17,526 bases of DNA from a bacterium (GCA_024206195.1 JAAGZO010000427.1:1-17526); one strand, 5' to 3'. Positions 1-8,329 are shown, counted from the first letter of the stretch. Notes: generated from the letters alone by a model not told the origin. Translations and numbers: made by a program.

Positions 1-70
1 CTCCATCTGGCTGGGCTTGGGACTTGCCTTGACTTCCACATACGGAAATCATAGGCTCACCCTTAAGAAC

Positions 71-90
71 GTGTGCCGTACCCGGCACAC
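71..90. repeat. Perfect 8-bp hairpin abutting the attC-like site
   Basis: GTGTGCCG (71-78), a TACC loop, then CGGCACAC (83-90) form a perfect stem. No T-run follows, so it is not a classic intrinsic terminator. Its right arm overlaps the presumed R'' box of the attC-like site. It could be part of the recombination site's secondary structure or the end of the preceding cassette gene. Confidence 0.6.
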
Positions 91-145
91 AACCAGGGCA
101 TTAAGAGCGACGGCAAAAAGCCGCGCCTTATGCCCGCCGTTATAC
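87..145 (+). other. attC-like integron cassette recombination site (59 bp)
   Basis: The outer boxes are ACACAAC (87-93) and GTTATAC (139-145), carrying the AAC/GTT triplets that define attC ends. Between them an imperfect inverted repeat (96-114 against 120-135, AAAAA loop) gives 16 base pairs. Three extrahelical bases, T102, A106 and A110, all lie on the same arm. One-sided extrahelical bases are the signature by which integron integrases read folded single-stranded attC. By convention the cassette this site belongs to lies to the left, outside the window. No integron integrase and no second comparable site at the far side of the PIN gene were found, so this may be the end of an array or a stranded site. 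Confidence 0.7.
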
Positions 146-378
146 GTTAAAGGTAGATCATCAAATTTAAAATTATAATTCTTTGGAGTATTCTGGATCT
201 CTGTACTTTGTCATGGTACATCGGTCAGCGTTTGCTTCATGGATCCATACCTTTTTATTATGACATAATGCTGGCTATAAATACTTCAAAGTCATTTGGC
301 ATGCTATCCTTATAGGGCATGTTATTTATGTGTGAAGGATATGTCAGATAATTAACAATCTGTTAAATATGGTGAAAA

Positions 379-1152
379 ATGCACGTCTTCATTGACACAA
401 ATATACTATTGAGCTTCTATCATTTTTCTAATGATGAGTTAGATGCGTTAAACAATATTTTTGCTTCTCATGAACATGGATCAGCTAAAGTCCATCTGAC
501 ACGGCAGGTATGTGATGAGTTCCATAGAAATCGGGAAGTAAAAATAATTGATGCTTTAAAGCGCTTTAAAGGCGTGAAATTTACGGCACAACTCCCATCA
601 TTCATGAAAAGCTACGAAGAGTTTAGAGAAATAAAAAAACTAAGCGGAGAGCTTCAGAATAAATCGAAACTAATTTTGGAAAAAGTTTATGAGGATGTGG
701 CTAAAAAAAAGCTTGTCGCAGATAGGCTTATCGGTGAAATATTTGATCGTTCTGATGTAATTGAAACAACAAAAGAGGTGTTCAATGCATCTTCAATGCG
801 CATGGCAACAGGAAATCCGCCGGGAAAGAATAACTCCATAGGGGATGCAATCAATTGGACCGTGCTCTTGCAATCGGTTCCCAGTGGAGAAGACATGCAC
901 GTTATTAGCCAAGATGGCGACTTTTATTCGAGCATCAATGAAGAAGCAGCCCATCCTTTTTTAGCGGAAGAGTGGGCGCTGAAGAAAGAGTCAACTCTTT
1001 ATGTATATAGGACATTGTCCAAATTTATGAGCGAACATTTTGATGGTGTGGCATTTTCATTTGACAAGGAAAAAGATGTTCTGATTGATGATTTGATGGA
1101 CGTTGGTAATTTTGCAAGGACTCATGCTCTAATTGCCAAACTCGAAGAATAA
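379..1152 (+). CDS. PIN-domain protein, DUF4935 (PIN_12) type
   Basis: This 257-aa protein opens with a PIN-nuclease strand and metal ligand, FIDTNILLSF, with Asp6. Asp46/Glu47 lie in CDEFHRNRE. The hallmark GNPPGKNNSIGDAINW with Asp156 follows, then VISQDGDFYS with Asp179/Asp181, so the acidic residues expected of a Mg-dependent PIN RNase are present. The DUF4935 family is longer than VapC toxins and is often seen beside restriction and other defence genes. The substrate is unknown, though RNA is likely from the fold. The start is ATG with a weak GGTG ribosome site five bases upstream. A 58-aa ORF follows after 33 bases. The gene converges on hsdS, so it is not co-transcribed with the R-M operon. 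The family call rests on motifs alone. Confidence 0.8.
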   Translation: MHVFIDTNILLSFYHFSNDELDALNNIFASHEHGSAKVHLTRQVCDEFHRNREVKIIDALKRFKGVKFTAQLPSFMKSYEEFREIKKLSGELQNKSKLILEKVYEDVAKKKLVADRLIGEIFDRSDVIETTKEVFNASSMRMATGNPPGKNNSIGDAINWTVLLQSVPSGEDMHVISQDGDFYSSINEEAAHPFLAEEWALKKESTLYVYRTLSKFMSEHFDGVAFSFDKEKDVLIDDLMDVGNFARTHALIAKLEE

Positions 1153-1185
1153 CCATATTTTTCTTTCAAGGAGGTTCAAAGAATT

Positions 1186-1362
1186 TTGCTTGCAGCTATT
1201 GAAAATGATCAGTTTGGAATGATTGTTGGTGATTATGATGTTTCAAATTTTTTAAATCGGGTGGCTGTGCCACACATTGGCGAGCTGGACCTGACAGAAC
1301 ACAAAGAAATATTAGAAGGAGTTATTGAAGATCAGAAAGAGCGCCATGACGAGAATGAATAG
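1186..1362 (+). CDS. Small acidic protein (58 aa), possible PIN partner
   Basis: No family was recognised. A strong ribosome site AAGGAGG (1168-1174) stands 11 bases before a TTG codon that opens a 58-codon frame ending in TAG. ATT three bases earlier is the only closer start. The product begins MLAAIENDQFGMIVGDY and ends in a highly charged tail (ILEGVIEDQKERHDENE), probably an alpha helix. It has no membrane segment and no Cys. It follows the PIN-family gene by 33 bases on the same strand, which fits one transcript and a partner or antitoxin-like role, but toxin-antitoxin order is more often antitoxin first. The main evidence that it is real is the strong ribosome site and uninterrupted frame. 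Confidence 0.55.
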   Translation: MLAAIENDQFGMIVGDYDVSNFLNRVAVPHIGELDLTEHKEILEGVIEDQKERHDENE

Positions 1363-1420
1363 AAATTGAAAACTCTGACAAAAGAAAGTATTTCTGGCTG
1401 AATAAACTCTGTCCAATTAG

Positions 1421-3103
1421 TTATCCCACAGCTCGCTCCACAATGGCATCAGCCAGTTGGACCTGTGTGGTCTGGGCGTCCCTCAGGCTGGCTTTAAGTG
1501 TATCACAGAGATCCAGGAGTTCATTGGCCTTGGTGACTATGCGTTGCTGCTCATCAATACTTGGAAGGGGGATCGGATAGGATTTTACAGTTGAGACATT
1601 CACCCTTGGCGCAGCTCCACCAGTAGTTTTTTCTTTTGCAATAGTCGTAATTAGAGGAGAATTAAGAACCATTTCTAAAAAAATCGGTAAAATAACGGAT
1701 GAGGGACGTAACAACATCATACGCTGCCCTAAGCAAAGTTCCGTTCCCTTAGGAACTCGGCAAGCAACCCCAAGAATTCCACCTTCTCTACTGTACAAAA
1801 CGTCGTTTTCAATCGGCTTGAGACGTTCAATCCTTTTTTTAAAAGTTGTTTCGCTTACAAATTTAGAGATTGTTAGATCTAAAAAGCCAGGACTAAACTG
1901 GTTTGTGCGTACACAAATTTTCCCTTTTTTAGTCCATTTTGGCGTTGAATGAGGACAATCTACAATGGATAATGCAATCTTAGAGAGAGGGATTACATCC
2001 CATTGAGGAGGGAAATTAATGAATTTACAAATTTCTGAACAGAGATCTATATTGCTACCTTTTATATTCTCGGGTAATCTATTCAATCTTCGCTCACTTC
2101 TTACTTGATTACTATAATTCTTTTTGACGGATCCCTTAAGATCCTGCGGCACCAGTTTTCCCATCACGGCCAGCTGCAGGATAGCCTGTTGTAGCAGGTC
2201 GACACTTTGCTCAGTGGTGAACAGGATATCAAAATGCTGGGCAATACGTTCCCAGGCAGCCTCAAAGTCCTGTTGGTCCGCAGCATCTGTCAGGGTCTTG
2301 AGCAGGGTTTCCACCAGGGTCTGGTGGGTTTCATGGCTGTCAGTCTGCTGCTGTTCCAACCGGTCGCACAGGGCCATGAGCTCTTTGACTTTGGCCACGA
2401 TGCGGTGCTGTTCGTCGAGGGGAGGGAGTGCCACCAAGAGTAAATATGCCTCGTTTCGATTCAAACCAGGCTTAATACCTTTTCCGAGCTTATCCAACCT
2501 TAAAGATTGAAGAAAGAGGAAGGTATAATTATAATTTAGACCTGCGGGTGGTAATGTAAAGTAGGCAACATCTGTTGTCCAGGAAGGTTGAAAAGCTTTG
2601 TTTAGGGCTCCAGCAGATCCTTTTCTGCCAATTACAATACATGGTTCATTTATGATGGAGTTCGTGTGCTTTCCTACTATGCCGTTTGATCCATAAACAT
2701 CAATATTTCCTGAATCATCGCGATTTTTTTTGGGTAAAGCTTTACCATATTGAAAATCAAGGACATTACCAACACGAAACCATTCCCACCCTTCCGGTAG
2801 CTCAAATGGCTTTTCTTCCTCACCAATTTCTGGTAATGTTTTCTGCTTTTTAATCTTCCCCTCTTTGACCAGCTGGGCTTTCTCTGCAGCAATTTTTCCC
2901 AACAATACACTTGCTGGTTCATCATTGGGATCCTGTGGCACCAGTTTGCCACGAACAGCCAGCTCCAATATCAACTCTCGCAGCTTTTTAATTCCATGTT
3001 GACCCTGCCCATTAGAACTCTTTGTTCGGCCTCTGCCACCATTAACCTTCAGAGTTTGCGCACCAGTCCAGATATCAATATGATCGGTTATTAAATTTAT
3101 CAT
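1421..3103 (-). CDS. hsdS: Type I restriction-modification specificity subunit HsdS
   Basis: This 560-aa subunit gives DNA sequence recognition to the HsdM2S methylase and the full R-M complex. It has the standard duplicated plan. A first conserved element, LILELAVRGKLVPQD, precedes target-recognition domain 1 (about residues 100-230). A central conserved helix follows, around LPPLDEQHRIVAKVKELMALC. A second copy, AILQLAVMGKLVPQD, precedes target-recognition domain 2 (about 365-520) and the closing helix LPSIDEQQRIVTKANELLDLC. Two full domains and two spacers indicate an intact subunit reading a bipartite site, which cannot be deduced here. It is the last gene of the hsdR-hsdM-hsdS operon, starting one base after the hsdM stop. 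Domain 2 is more AT-rich than the spacers, as expected where target domains are exchanged. Confidence 0.95.
   Translation of the reverse strand: MINLITDHIDIWTGAQTLKVNGGRGRTKSSNGQGQHGIKKLRELILELAVRGKLVPQDPNDEPASVLLGKIAAEKAQLVKEGKIKKQKTLPEIGEEEKPFELPEGWEWFRVGNVLDFQYGKALPKKNRDDSGNIDVYGSNGIVGKHTNSIINEPCIVIGRKGSAGALNKAFQPSWTTDVAYFTLPPAGLNYNYTFLFLQSLRLDKLGKGIKPGLNRNEAYLLLVALPPLDEQHRIVAKVKELMALCDRLEQQQTDSHETHQTLVETLLKTLTDAADQQDFEAAWERIAQHFDILFTTEQSVDLLQQAILQLAVMGKLVPQDLKGSVKKNYSNQVRSERRLNRLPENIKGSNIDLCSEICKFINFPPQWDVIPLSKIALSIVDCPHSTPKWTKKGKICVRTNQFSPGFLDLTISKFVSETTFKKRIERLKPIENDVLYSREGGILGVACRVPKGTELCLGQRMMLLRPSSVILPIFLEMVLNSPLITTIAKEKTTGGAAPRVNVSTVKSYPIPLPSIDEQQRIVTKANELLDLCDTLKASLRDAQTTQVQLADAIVERAVG
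2140..2972 (-). repeat. In-frame DNA repeat flanking HsdS target domain 1
   Basis: Bases 2140-2183 and 2929-2972 are diverged copies about 44 bp long, both beginning GATCCTG(C/T)GGCACCAGTTT. They lie 789 bp (263 codons) apart in the same frame. They encode the two GKLVPQD spacer elements of HsdS. A weaker pair, around 1536-1565 and 2396-2425, encodes the two DEQ(H/Q)RIV elements. Such repeats are where type I specificity genes recombine to exchange recognition domains. Confidence 0.75.
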
Positions 3104-3104
3104 T

Positions 3105-4583
3105 TTAAACGGCTTTCACGTTATTAAGGGCTTCTGATAGGATCCCTTTTAATTGTGCCTGTATATTGGAAATTTCCTGCTTCTGCTGGGCATATTTTTC
3201 CAGCAACTCATCTGGATCATGATTGGCCTGTTCTTCGACGTGAGGATTTTTAATATCCAGATTGTAGTTGCGGGCCTTGATTTCATCAATTGATACCTTC
3301 CAGGCCTGTTCTGTTTCAACCCTGGCAGCAAAACCATCAGCCTCATCCCCCCACCAGTCGATCTCTGTCTGGAATTCTTCAAACTGCATGGGTTTGGTTT
3401 TATTATAGCTCTTTACTCCTTCCGGGTAGGGGTGCTCATAATACCAGATGTCATGGGTCGGTTGGCCCTTGGTGAAAAACAGAAGATTGGTTTTAATGCC
3501 TGTATATGGATTAAATACGCCGTTTGGCAGCCTAACAATGGTATGCAGGTTACATTCTTCCAAAAGCTTTTCCTTGAGCCTGGTCTTCATGCCCTCCCCG
3601 AAGAAAAAACCATCAGGTAGAACCACGGCGGCACGGCCATTCTTCCTGAGCAGGTGGATAATCAACGTCATGAACAGATCAGCCGTCTCACGGGTACGGA
3701 AAGTGGCCGGGAAGTTATTTTCAATACCATCCTCTTCCATTCCACCGAAAGGCGGATTAGTTACAATGACATCGACACGGTCCTTGTTGGTATAGTCTCT
3801 TAACGGACGGCTCAGCGTATTGTCATGCTTTATCTTGGTCGGTGTGTCAATCTGGTGCAAAATCATATTCGTAATGCAAAGCATATGGGGAAGTGACTTC
3901 TTCTCAACCCCATTGATTGATGCCTGCAAAATATCTTCATCCTCGTTGGACTTTACCTTTTTGCGCTTATGCTTGACGGTACAGGCCAGAAAACCTCCAG
4001 TACCGCAAGCCGGGTCAAGTACAATCTCATTTAATTTGGGGTCAACCCTGTCGACAATAAAACGGGTAACAGCCCTGGGGGTGTAAAATTCACCGGCATT
4101 GCCAGCGCTCTGAAGGTCCTTGAGGATCTGTTCGTATATAGCTCCAAAAGTATGCCGGTCTTCCTGGGTATTAAAATCGATCTCACAAATTTTATTAATA
4201 ACCTGCCGCATCAAGGTGCCGGATTTCATATAGTTGTAAGCATCTTCAAAAACATCCCGGATAACCATAGCCCGTTTGGCATCCGGACCATGGGCACTTA
4301 GTTTGTTTTTCAAAGTCGGGAATAGTTGCAAATTAACAAAATCGGACAACTCCTCACCGGTCATACCTTCTGGATCCTTCGCCCAAGATTTCCAGCGCAT
4401 GTGCTCCGGCAACGGGGAATTATAATCATCCTCAAGAATCTCTAACTCATCCTCGCGGTCATCAAATATTTTCAAGAAAAACATCCATACTAATTGGCTA
4501 ATTCTTTGTGCATCACCGTCAACACCAACATCTTTACGCATAATATCCTGAATGGATTTTATTACGCCTGAAATATTACTCAT
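3105..4583 (-). CDS. hsdM: Type I R-M DNA methyltransferase subunit HsdM
   Basis: This 492-aa N6-adenine methyltransferase subunit transfers methyl from S-adenosylmethionine to host sites. An HsdM N-terminal helical domain (about 1-130) is followed by [14 protein letters not shown] (from residue 165). The SAM-binding motif [10 protein letters not shown] is at 190-198, and the catalytic adenine motif NPPF is at 276-279. The C-terminal coiled segment, about 455-492, should contact HsdS. Length is normal for the family and no lesion is seen. The start is ATG at 4583, overlapping the hsdR stop by four bases (ATGA), a translational coupling arrangement. The next gene, hsdS, starts one base after its stop. 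Confidence 0.96.
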   Translation of the reverse strand: MSNISGVIKSIQDIMRKDVGVDGDAQRISQLVWMFFLKIFDDREDELEILEDDYNSPLPEHMRWKSWAKDPEGMTGEELSDFVNLQLFPTLKNKLSAHGPDAKRAMVIRDVFEDAYNYMKSGTLMRQVINKICEIDFNTQEDRHTFGAIYEQILKDLQSAGNAGEFYTPRAVTRFIVDRVDPKLNEIVLDPACGTGGFLACTVKHKRKKVKSNEDEDILQASINGVEKKSLPHMLCITNMILHQIDTPTKIKHDNTLSRPLRDYTNKDRVDVIVTNPPFGGMEEDGIENNFPATFRTRETADLFMTLIIHLLRKNGRAAVVLPDGFFFGEGMKTRLKEKLLEECNLHTIVRLPNGVFNPYTGIKTNLLFFTKGQPTHDIWYYEHPYPEGVKSYNKTKPMQFEEFQTEIDWWGDEADGFAARVETEQAWKVSIDEIKARNYNLDIKNPHVEEQANHDPDELLEKYAQQKQEISNIQAQLKGILSEALNNVKAV

Positions 4584-6928
4584 GCAGACTGTTCCCTATT
4601 ATATAGCTCTTGTTCCAGTTCCCGGATAGCCTTTTCATAACTGTCCTTACCCCCGAAGAACTGGTTGATAATTTCCATGGGTGTTCCCATGTCATTAAAA
4701 GGTTTAAGTTTAAGTACTTTTGCATTCTCAATTGTTTGCACACCCTCATCGGCATATTTATCAAGCAGGGCGTTTAAAACAGCCTTTGCTTGATCGCCAT
4801 ACTTTGTAAAATAATTGCGTTTTTTTACATTGTTTGCCCGTTCTTTGCGGGTGAGCGGGGGCTGATCATATGCTATATGGCAAATAAGGTCAAATGCACC
4901 AAAATCCTTGCCCACGACTTCGGCAATATTGTCCAAAATGATACCGTGGTCTTCAAGTAGTTCGATAATGGCCTGCTTTTTCTTGGCTGAATCCCAACTC
5001 TGGAGAAATTGATCCAGAGAGGCAAACTCTGACTTGATCTGCTTCCGGGTAAAATCACGGTAAGACTCTGTGATCAATTGGCCATCCGGTCCTATATATT
5101 CTATCCTTTCAGCAATAATGCGGGCGGATATACCGCTGAATCTTATTTTTTTTGAACCGGGCGTTGGAGGTTCCGGCTCTGGGCCTTCAGGCGGTTCCTC
5201 GGGTGGGTCTGGGGGAACTGGCGGATCACCATCACCAGGTTCATAAATCACAACTGGTTCCCCATCAAATTCAGGATCTTTAAAAAGTTCGGTGGCTTTC
5301 TTAAAATCCATGATAGTAAAATAATATTTATTAAATTCTTCCTCTATCCGGGTGCCTCGCCCGATAATCTGTTTGAACATAGTCATGGATCTAATGTTCT
5401 TATCCAGCACAATCAGTTTACAGGTTTTTACATTAACTCCTGTGGTCAAAAGTTCTGAGGTAGTTGCAATAACAGGAAATCTGCTTTCAGAATCCATAAA
5501 ATTATCCACCTCAGCTTTTCCTTCAGCGCTGTCACCGGTAATTCGCATAACATACTTGGAGTTTTCAATGGCAAGCTCTCCGGCAGCATTTACGATTGCC
5601 GCCCGCATGCGTTCGGCATGATCAATATCCTCACAGAAGATTATGGTCTTTGCAAACGGATCAGTAGCTTTTAAAAGCTGCATCACCCGATTGGCAACTA
5701 ACTTTGTTCTCTGGTTCAAAATTAGTATACGGTCCATATCCTTTTGATTATAGATTCGATCTTCAACAGGTTTACCAAGATCATCGGTCATCCCGGGGGG
5801 TGGTGTCCACCCATAAATGTCTTTATCAATGTCAATCCGGATAACCTTATAGGGGGCTAAAAATCCATCTTCTATGCCTTGTTTAAGACTGTATGTGTAG
5901 ACTGGGTCACCAAAATAGGTAAGGTTGGAAATGTACTTTGTTTCTTTGGGTGTAGCAGTCATACCCAGCTGGATGGCTCCGGAGAAATATTCAAGGATTT
6001 CTCGCCAGGCAGAATCTTCGGCAGCACTTCCCCGATGACATTCATCTATGACTATCAAATCAAAAAAGCCAGGTGAAACATTTCTAAATATTTTATCTTC
6101 TTCATCGGGGCCGGTTATGGCCTGATACAAAGCGATGTACACTTCATATGCTGGATCAATATTCCTGTTTTTTACCTTGGTCATGACTGATCCAAAAGGT
6201 TTAAAATCATCCATAAAAGTTTGATTAGCAAGGATATTCCGATCCACTAAAAAAAGAATGCGTCTGACTGCCTTTGCTTTCCAGAGCCGCCAGATGATCT
6301 GGAATGTGGTGTAGGTTTTCCCGGTTCCAGTCGCCATGACCAGAAGGATCCTTTTTTGCCCATTGGCAACAGTTTCTATAACTCGGTTAATGGCTTCAAT
6401 CTGGTAATACCTTGGTTCCTTGCCAGAACCGTCTGAATGATACGGTTGCAGAACCAGCTCTTCTGACTCATCTTCGATCCCCCGGTACTGTTTGTATCGC
6501 TGCCAGAGAGTTTGTGGTGGGGGAAATTGCTCCAGTGGGAATTCGGTTTCAATATCTTCACCATCGGATGGAATATTATTGTGAGATGCAAAGGCATCAC
6601 CGTTGGAGCTGAAAACGCTCGGAACATCTAATATTTCAGCATACCCCAAGGCCTGTTGCATACCGTGACTGACAGTATAATTATTGTTCTTTGCTTCAAC
6701 CACAGCCACAGGGACTCCAGGCTCTTGGTAGAGAACATAATCTGCATATTTCTTTTTCTTTTTGTTCCTGGATGACATATTGCCCCGGACAATTATGGGG
6801 CCTTCGGTTAGCGGCACCTCCCGACGGATCTGTGTCAGTTGGTCCCAACCGGCAGCTTTAATATTGGGTGTGATGAACTGATCACAAATGTCTATTTCAC
6901 TGAGTTCTTTTTTATCAAATTTGTCCAA
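4580..6928 (-). CDS. hsdR: Type I restriction endonuclease subunit HsdR (EcoEI-like)
   Basis: This 782-aa motor and nuclease subunit cleaves unmethylated DNA after ATP-driven translocation. The N-terminal PD-(D/E)xK nuclease carries Asp63 and Glu78-x-Lys80 (ADYVLY, VVEAK). Superfamily 2 motor motifs follow: motif I MATGTGKT near residues 197-204, motif II DECHRG, motif III GMTATP and motif [10 protein letters not shown]. At about 562-591 lies a Pro/Glu-rich linker ([20 protein letters not shown]) before a C-terminal domain of the EcoEI_R_C kind. All catalytic motifs are intact. The start is TTG; an in-frame TAA lies three codons upstream and no ATG is available. An AAGG ten bases before it is the best ribosome site. 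It heads the operon. Confidence 0.95.
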   Translation of the reverse strand: MDKFDKKELSEIDICDQFITPNIKAAGWDQLTQIRREVPLTEGPIIVRGNMSSRNKKKKKYADYVLYQEPGVPVAVVEAKNNNYTVSHGMQQALGYAEILDVPSVFSSNGDAFASHNNIPSDGEDIETEFPLEQFPPPQTLWQRYKQYRGIEDESEELVLQPYHSDGSGKEPRYYQIEAINRVIETVANGQKRILLVMATGTGKTYTTFQIIWRLWKAKAVRRILFLVDRNILANQTFMDDFKPFGSVMTKVKNRNIDPAYEVYIALYQAITGPDEEDKIFRNVSPGFFDLIVIDECHRGSAAEDSAWREILEYFSGAIQLGMTATPKETKYISNLTYFGDPVYTYSLKQGIEDGFLAPYKVIRIDIDKDIYGWTPPPGMTDDLGKPVEDRIYNQKDMDRILILNQRTKLVANRVMQLLKATDPFAKTIIFCEDIDHAERMRAAIVNAAGELAIENSKYVMRITGDSAEGKAEVDNFMDSESRFPVIATTSELLTTGVNVKTCKLIVLDKNIRSMTMFKQIIGRGTRIEEEFNKYYFTIMDFKKATELFKDPEFDGEPVVIYEPGDGDPPVPPDPPEEPPEGPEPEPPTPGSKKIRFSGISARIIAERIEYIGPDGQLITESYRDFTRKQIKSEFASLDQFLQSWDSAKKKQAIIELLEDHGIILDNIAEVVGKDFGAFDLICHIAYDQPPLTRKERANNVKKRNYFTKYGDQAKAVLNALLDKYADEGVQTIENAKVLKLKPFNDMGTPMEIINQFFGGKDSYEKAIRELEQELYNREQSA

Positions 6929-6942
6929 AATGATTTAACCTT

Positions 6943-6972
6943 AATATAGCAAGACAGTTTAATAATGATCAA
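6943..6972 (-). promoter_or_regulatory. Possible sigma-70 promoter of hsdRMS
   Basis: On the minus strand TTGATC (6967-6972) and TATATT (6943-6948) are separated by 18 bases. Transcription from it would begin only about 10 bases before the hsdR TTG, giving an almost leaderless message. That makes it a tentative call; a promoter farther upstream near the palindromes at 7134-7191 is equally possible. Confidence 0.3.
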
Positions 6973-7133
6973 TGTTGCAATACCAAGGTTACTGATGCCT
7001 GTAAAGCAATAAAGTACATCGAGAAGGCACTATGAAAGGAGTTATCTTCTAAACCGACTACGATGGATTAAAGGGTTATTGCCACAAAAAGGGGTCCGAG
7101 TATTGTTCCCGGATAATTGATAGAACGTCTCAT

Positions 7134-7151
7134 ATACTTCTGGAGAAGTAT
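7134..7151. promoter_or_regulatory. Perfect palindrome, possible operator
   Basis: ATACTTCT and AGAAGTAT are perfectly inverted around GG (18 bp). It lies about 205 bp upstream of hsdR and 16 bases from a second palindrome that also uses AGAA/TTCT half-sites. Such pairs suit binding of a dimeric regulator or recombinase. No cognate regulator gene lies beside it. Confidence 0.5.
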
Positions 7152-7166
7152 TCTTTAGTTATTAAA

Positions 7167-7191
7167 ACATCTATAGAAGTTCTATAGATGT
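7167..7191. promoter_or_regulatory. 25-bp perfect palindrome, possible operator or recombination site
   Basis: ACATCTATAGAA (7167-7178) and its exact inverse (7180-7191) flank a single G. A 12-bp perfect arm is much longer than expected by chance. A TATC-TTTTTA tract follows on the plus strand, so a terminator is possible, but a hairpin needs a loop and this one would have to open several pairs. It more likely binds a dimeric protein. Candidates are an R-M regulator or the resolvase whose remnant lies 130 bp away. Confidence 0.55.
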
Positions 7192-7323
7192 ATCTTTTTA
7201 TCTGTCTTGATCTATACTTGAATTGACAGTTTCTGAAAATTAATAACGACTATGATTGACACGATGTCTATATTTTTCCTTTTTGAAGCCTCTTGCATTT
7301 GGCGAAATGATCCAAAGAAAAAA

Positions 7324-7473
7324 TCATTTGATTGAACGCTTTATATACTTACCACTGAGCTTCTCCATAAAAGTTTTATCCAAATGAATGCCATCAAGCT
7401 GGCGGTCTGTATTCTGATCAACGGTGCTGACTCTTATGTATCCAATGTGCTGGGCTTTAGTATGATGACTCAT
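7324..7473 (-). pseudogene. Truncated serine recombinase (resolvase/invertase family)
   Basis: The minus-strand frame starts at ATG 7473 behind a good AGGAG site with five bases between. It encodes IGYIRVSTVDQNTDRQLDGI, then LDKTF and SGK. This is the beginning of the resolvase catalytic domain, including the nucleophilic Ser in RVS and the Gln/Asp/Arg of the DQNTDRQ segment. Family members have about 180-200 residues. Here similarity ends near residue 42, at SGKYIKRS, and a stop follows at codon 50. The catalytic core helices and the DNA-binding domain are missing, and no continuation was found in the next bases. It is a dead remnant of a transposon, plasmid or invertase gene. Retention of its ribosome site suggests recent decay. 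Confidence 0.75.
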
Positions 7474-7517
7474 GTGGTCTCCTATCGGTTAATGATGATG
7501 TCACGAAATCTCAGAGA

Positions 7518-7742
7518 TTAACCGCACATAGGTGTCAACAATTTAATTATGAACTTTTCGTTACACACAACCATGCAGGTCTTGGGCGTTGCCGATGGTG
7601 TGACGGAAGGTGTACCATTGGTTACTTTGAACATGAATAGAAAGTAACGGAAATCATCCAGATAGGGATTCCAAATTATAATACTGCCGTCAATCGGATT
7701 GATGTTTCCTGGCTTGTGACCACCAATGGTTACTTTTGCTAT
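7518..7742 (-). pseudogene. Unrecognised 74-codon frame with ATA at the start position
   Basis: A minus-strand frame running from 7742 to a TAA at 7518 encodes AKVTIGGHKPGNINPIDGS and then IIIWNPYLDDFRYFLFMFKV. An AAGGAG site stands exactly five bases before an ATA codon, where ATG would be expected; an in-frame TAA lies just upstream. Either ATA is used, which is rare, or a start codon has been lost by one G-to-A change. It lies 44 bases upstream of the truncated recombinase on the same strand, so the pair may once have been an operon. No family was recognised. Confidence 0.35.
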
Positions 7743-8205
7743 TTGCTCTCCTTAAGCTTTATGGTTGAGTGTTCAATAAATGCGTGATATTATGACGTTT
7801 ATCTGAAGCGCCCTATGGGTGATGTCAGGACAACCTCCGGTTTCAATGGAAGCCACCACCAGTAGGAATACTGCTGGCAGGCCCCGCAGTAGGGATACTG
7901 TGTATGGGGATCGCAGGGTCCTGATGACTGTTCATAGGATACGTTGAGGTAGGATGCTTATCCAACATCCGGGGTCGCGGATAAACGGCTCAAGGGCAAA
8001 ATAAAGGTTATGCTGAGGAAGGCGACTGGGTTGTCTCTTCGGTGGAATACGGCGTGATGCTGATATCCCACGATAGCCTAACTGTCTGACCCTCCCAATA
8101 CCTTTTGATCAAAGTGAGGGATAGTGTCCCCGTCAAGGACACGATAAACTGCTTCTACCTTTAATTAGGTCTAAGCGCTTGGACCTTAACTAAGGGAGTA
8201 TTCTT
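7743..8205. other. Noncoding, hairpin-rich stretch
   Basis: All frames are broken by stops. The plus strand shows many short stems: CCAGTAG/CTGCTGG (about 7858-7876), CAGTA/TACTG (about 7887-7900), GGATG/CATCC (about 7952-7969) and GTGTCC/GGACAC (about 8127-8145). A near-palindrome at about 8161-8194 is centred on AAGCGCTT. Short open minus frames include one rich in Cys, Tyr and Trp, but none has a start. This may be a structured RNA leading into the small peptide unit, or decayed coding DNA. Confidence 0.35.
8161..8197 (+). promoter_or_regulatory. Inverted-repeat leader overlapping the small-peptide ribosome site
   Basis: AGGTC (8167-8171) pairs with GACCT (8182-8186) across a self-complementary AAGCGCTT, and flanking TTAATT/TAACTAA segments extend the stem. 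The 3' side runs into AAGGGAG (8192-8198), the ribosome site of the 25-aa ORF. Folding could therefore limit translation. Confidence 0.4.
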
Positions 8206-8283
8206 ATGTTAAGGTACACAACCGTGATACAGTTGGTTATCGCTATCATAGAGCTTATTAAGGCTATCATAGAGAAGCTGTAA
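8206..8283 (+). CDS. 25-aa hydrophobic peptide, toxin-like or leader peptide
   Basis: ATG follows AAGGGAG by seven bases. The 25 codons give MLRYTTVIQLVIAII, then ELIKAIIEKL, then TAA. The peptide is a single Ile/Leu/Val-rich amphipathic helix with Arg3 and a charged end, and the 12-base GCTATCATAGAG is repeated within it. A structured leader stands before it and a terminator-like hairpin directly after (8293-8322), making a self-contained transcription unit of about 170 bases. Very short hydrophobic peptides with structured leaders recall type I toxins, but no antisense RNA gene can be proved here and no named family is matched. It might instead be a leader peptide. It is far below usual gene-caller limits. 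Confidence 0.5.
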   Translation: MLRYTTVIQLVIAIIELIKAIIEKL

Positions 8284-8292
8284 TCACACAAC

Positions 8293-8322
8293 GTGGTCCC
8301 TCGGTTTCGACCTTGGGGCCAC
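8293..8322 (+). terminator. Hairpin terminator after the 25-aa ORF
   Basis: GTGGTCCC pairs with GGGGCCAC (one G-T pair), followed by a two-base mismatch, GG/CC and a TTTCGA loop. The downstream ACTTAGTTTATTCTTC is moderately T-rich. The stem is strong and the T-tract weak. Confidence 0.55.
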
Positions 8323-8329
8323 ACTTAGT

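Larger units (their letters stand above)
1..378. other. Gene-free left edge with cassette tail and PIN-gene leader
   Basis: No complete gene is visible. One plus frame is open from the window edge into the attC-like site and could be the end of a cassette gene; another frame stops at about 54. Neither is recognisable. Bases 71-145 hold a hairpin and an attC-like site, listed separately. Bases 146-378 are AT-rich and noncoding in appearance, and presumably hold the promoter of the PIN-family gene. A TTGGCA at 296-301 followed 17 bases later by ATGTTA is only a weak sigma-70 match. Confidence 0.5.
6929..7323. other. Gene-free hsdR upstream region
   Basis: No coding frame is convincing. The stretch holds the possible hsdR promoter and two perfect palindromes (7134-7151, 7167-7191), described separately. 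The rest is AT-rich and shows nothing recognisable. Confidence 0.5.

Noticed and set aside
3290..3795. Plus-strand ORFs inside hsdM
   Set aside because: They are antisense to an intact gene with complete methyltransferase motifs.
7743..8205. Group II intron or retron RNA
   Set aside because: No domain V-like hairpin, no GTGYG-type 5' end and no reverse transcriptase gene nearby.
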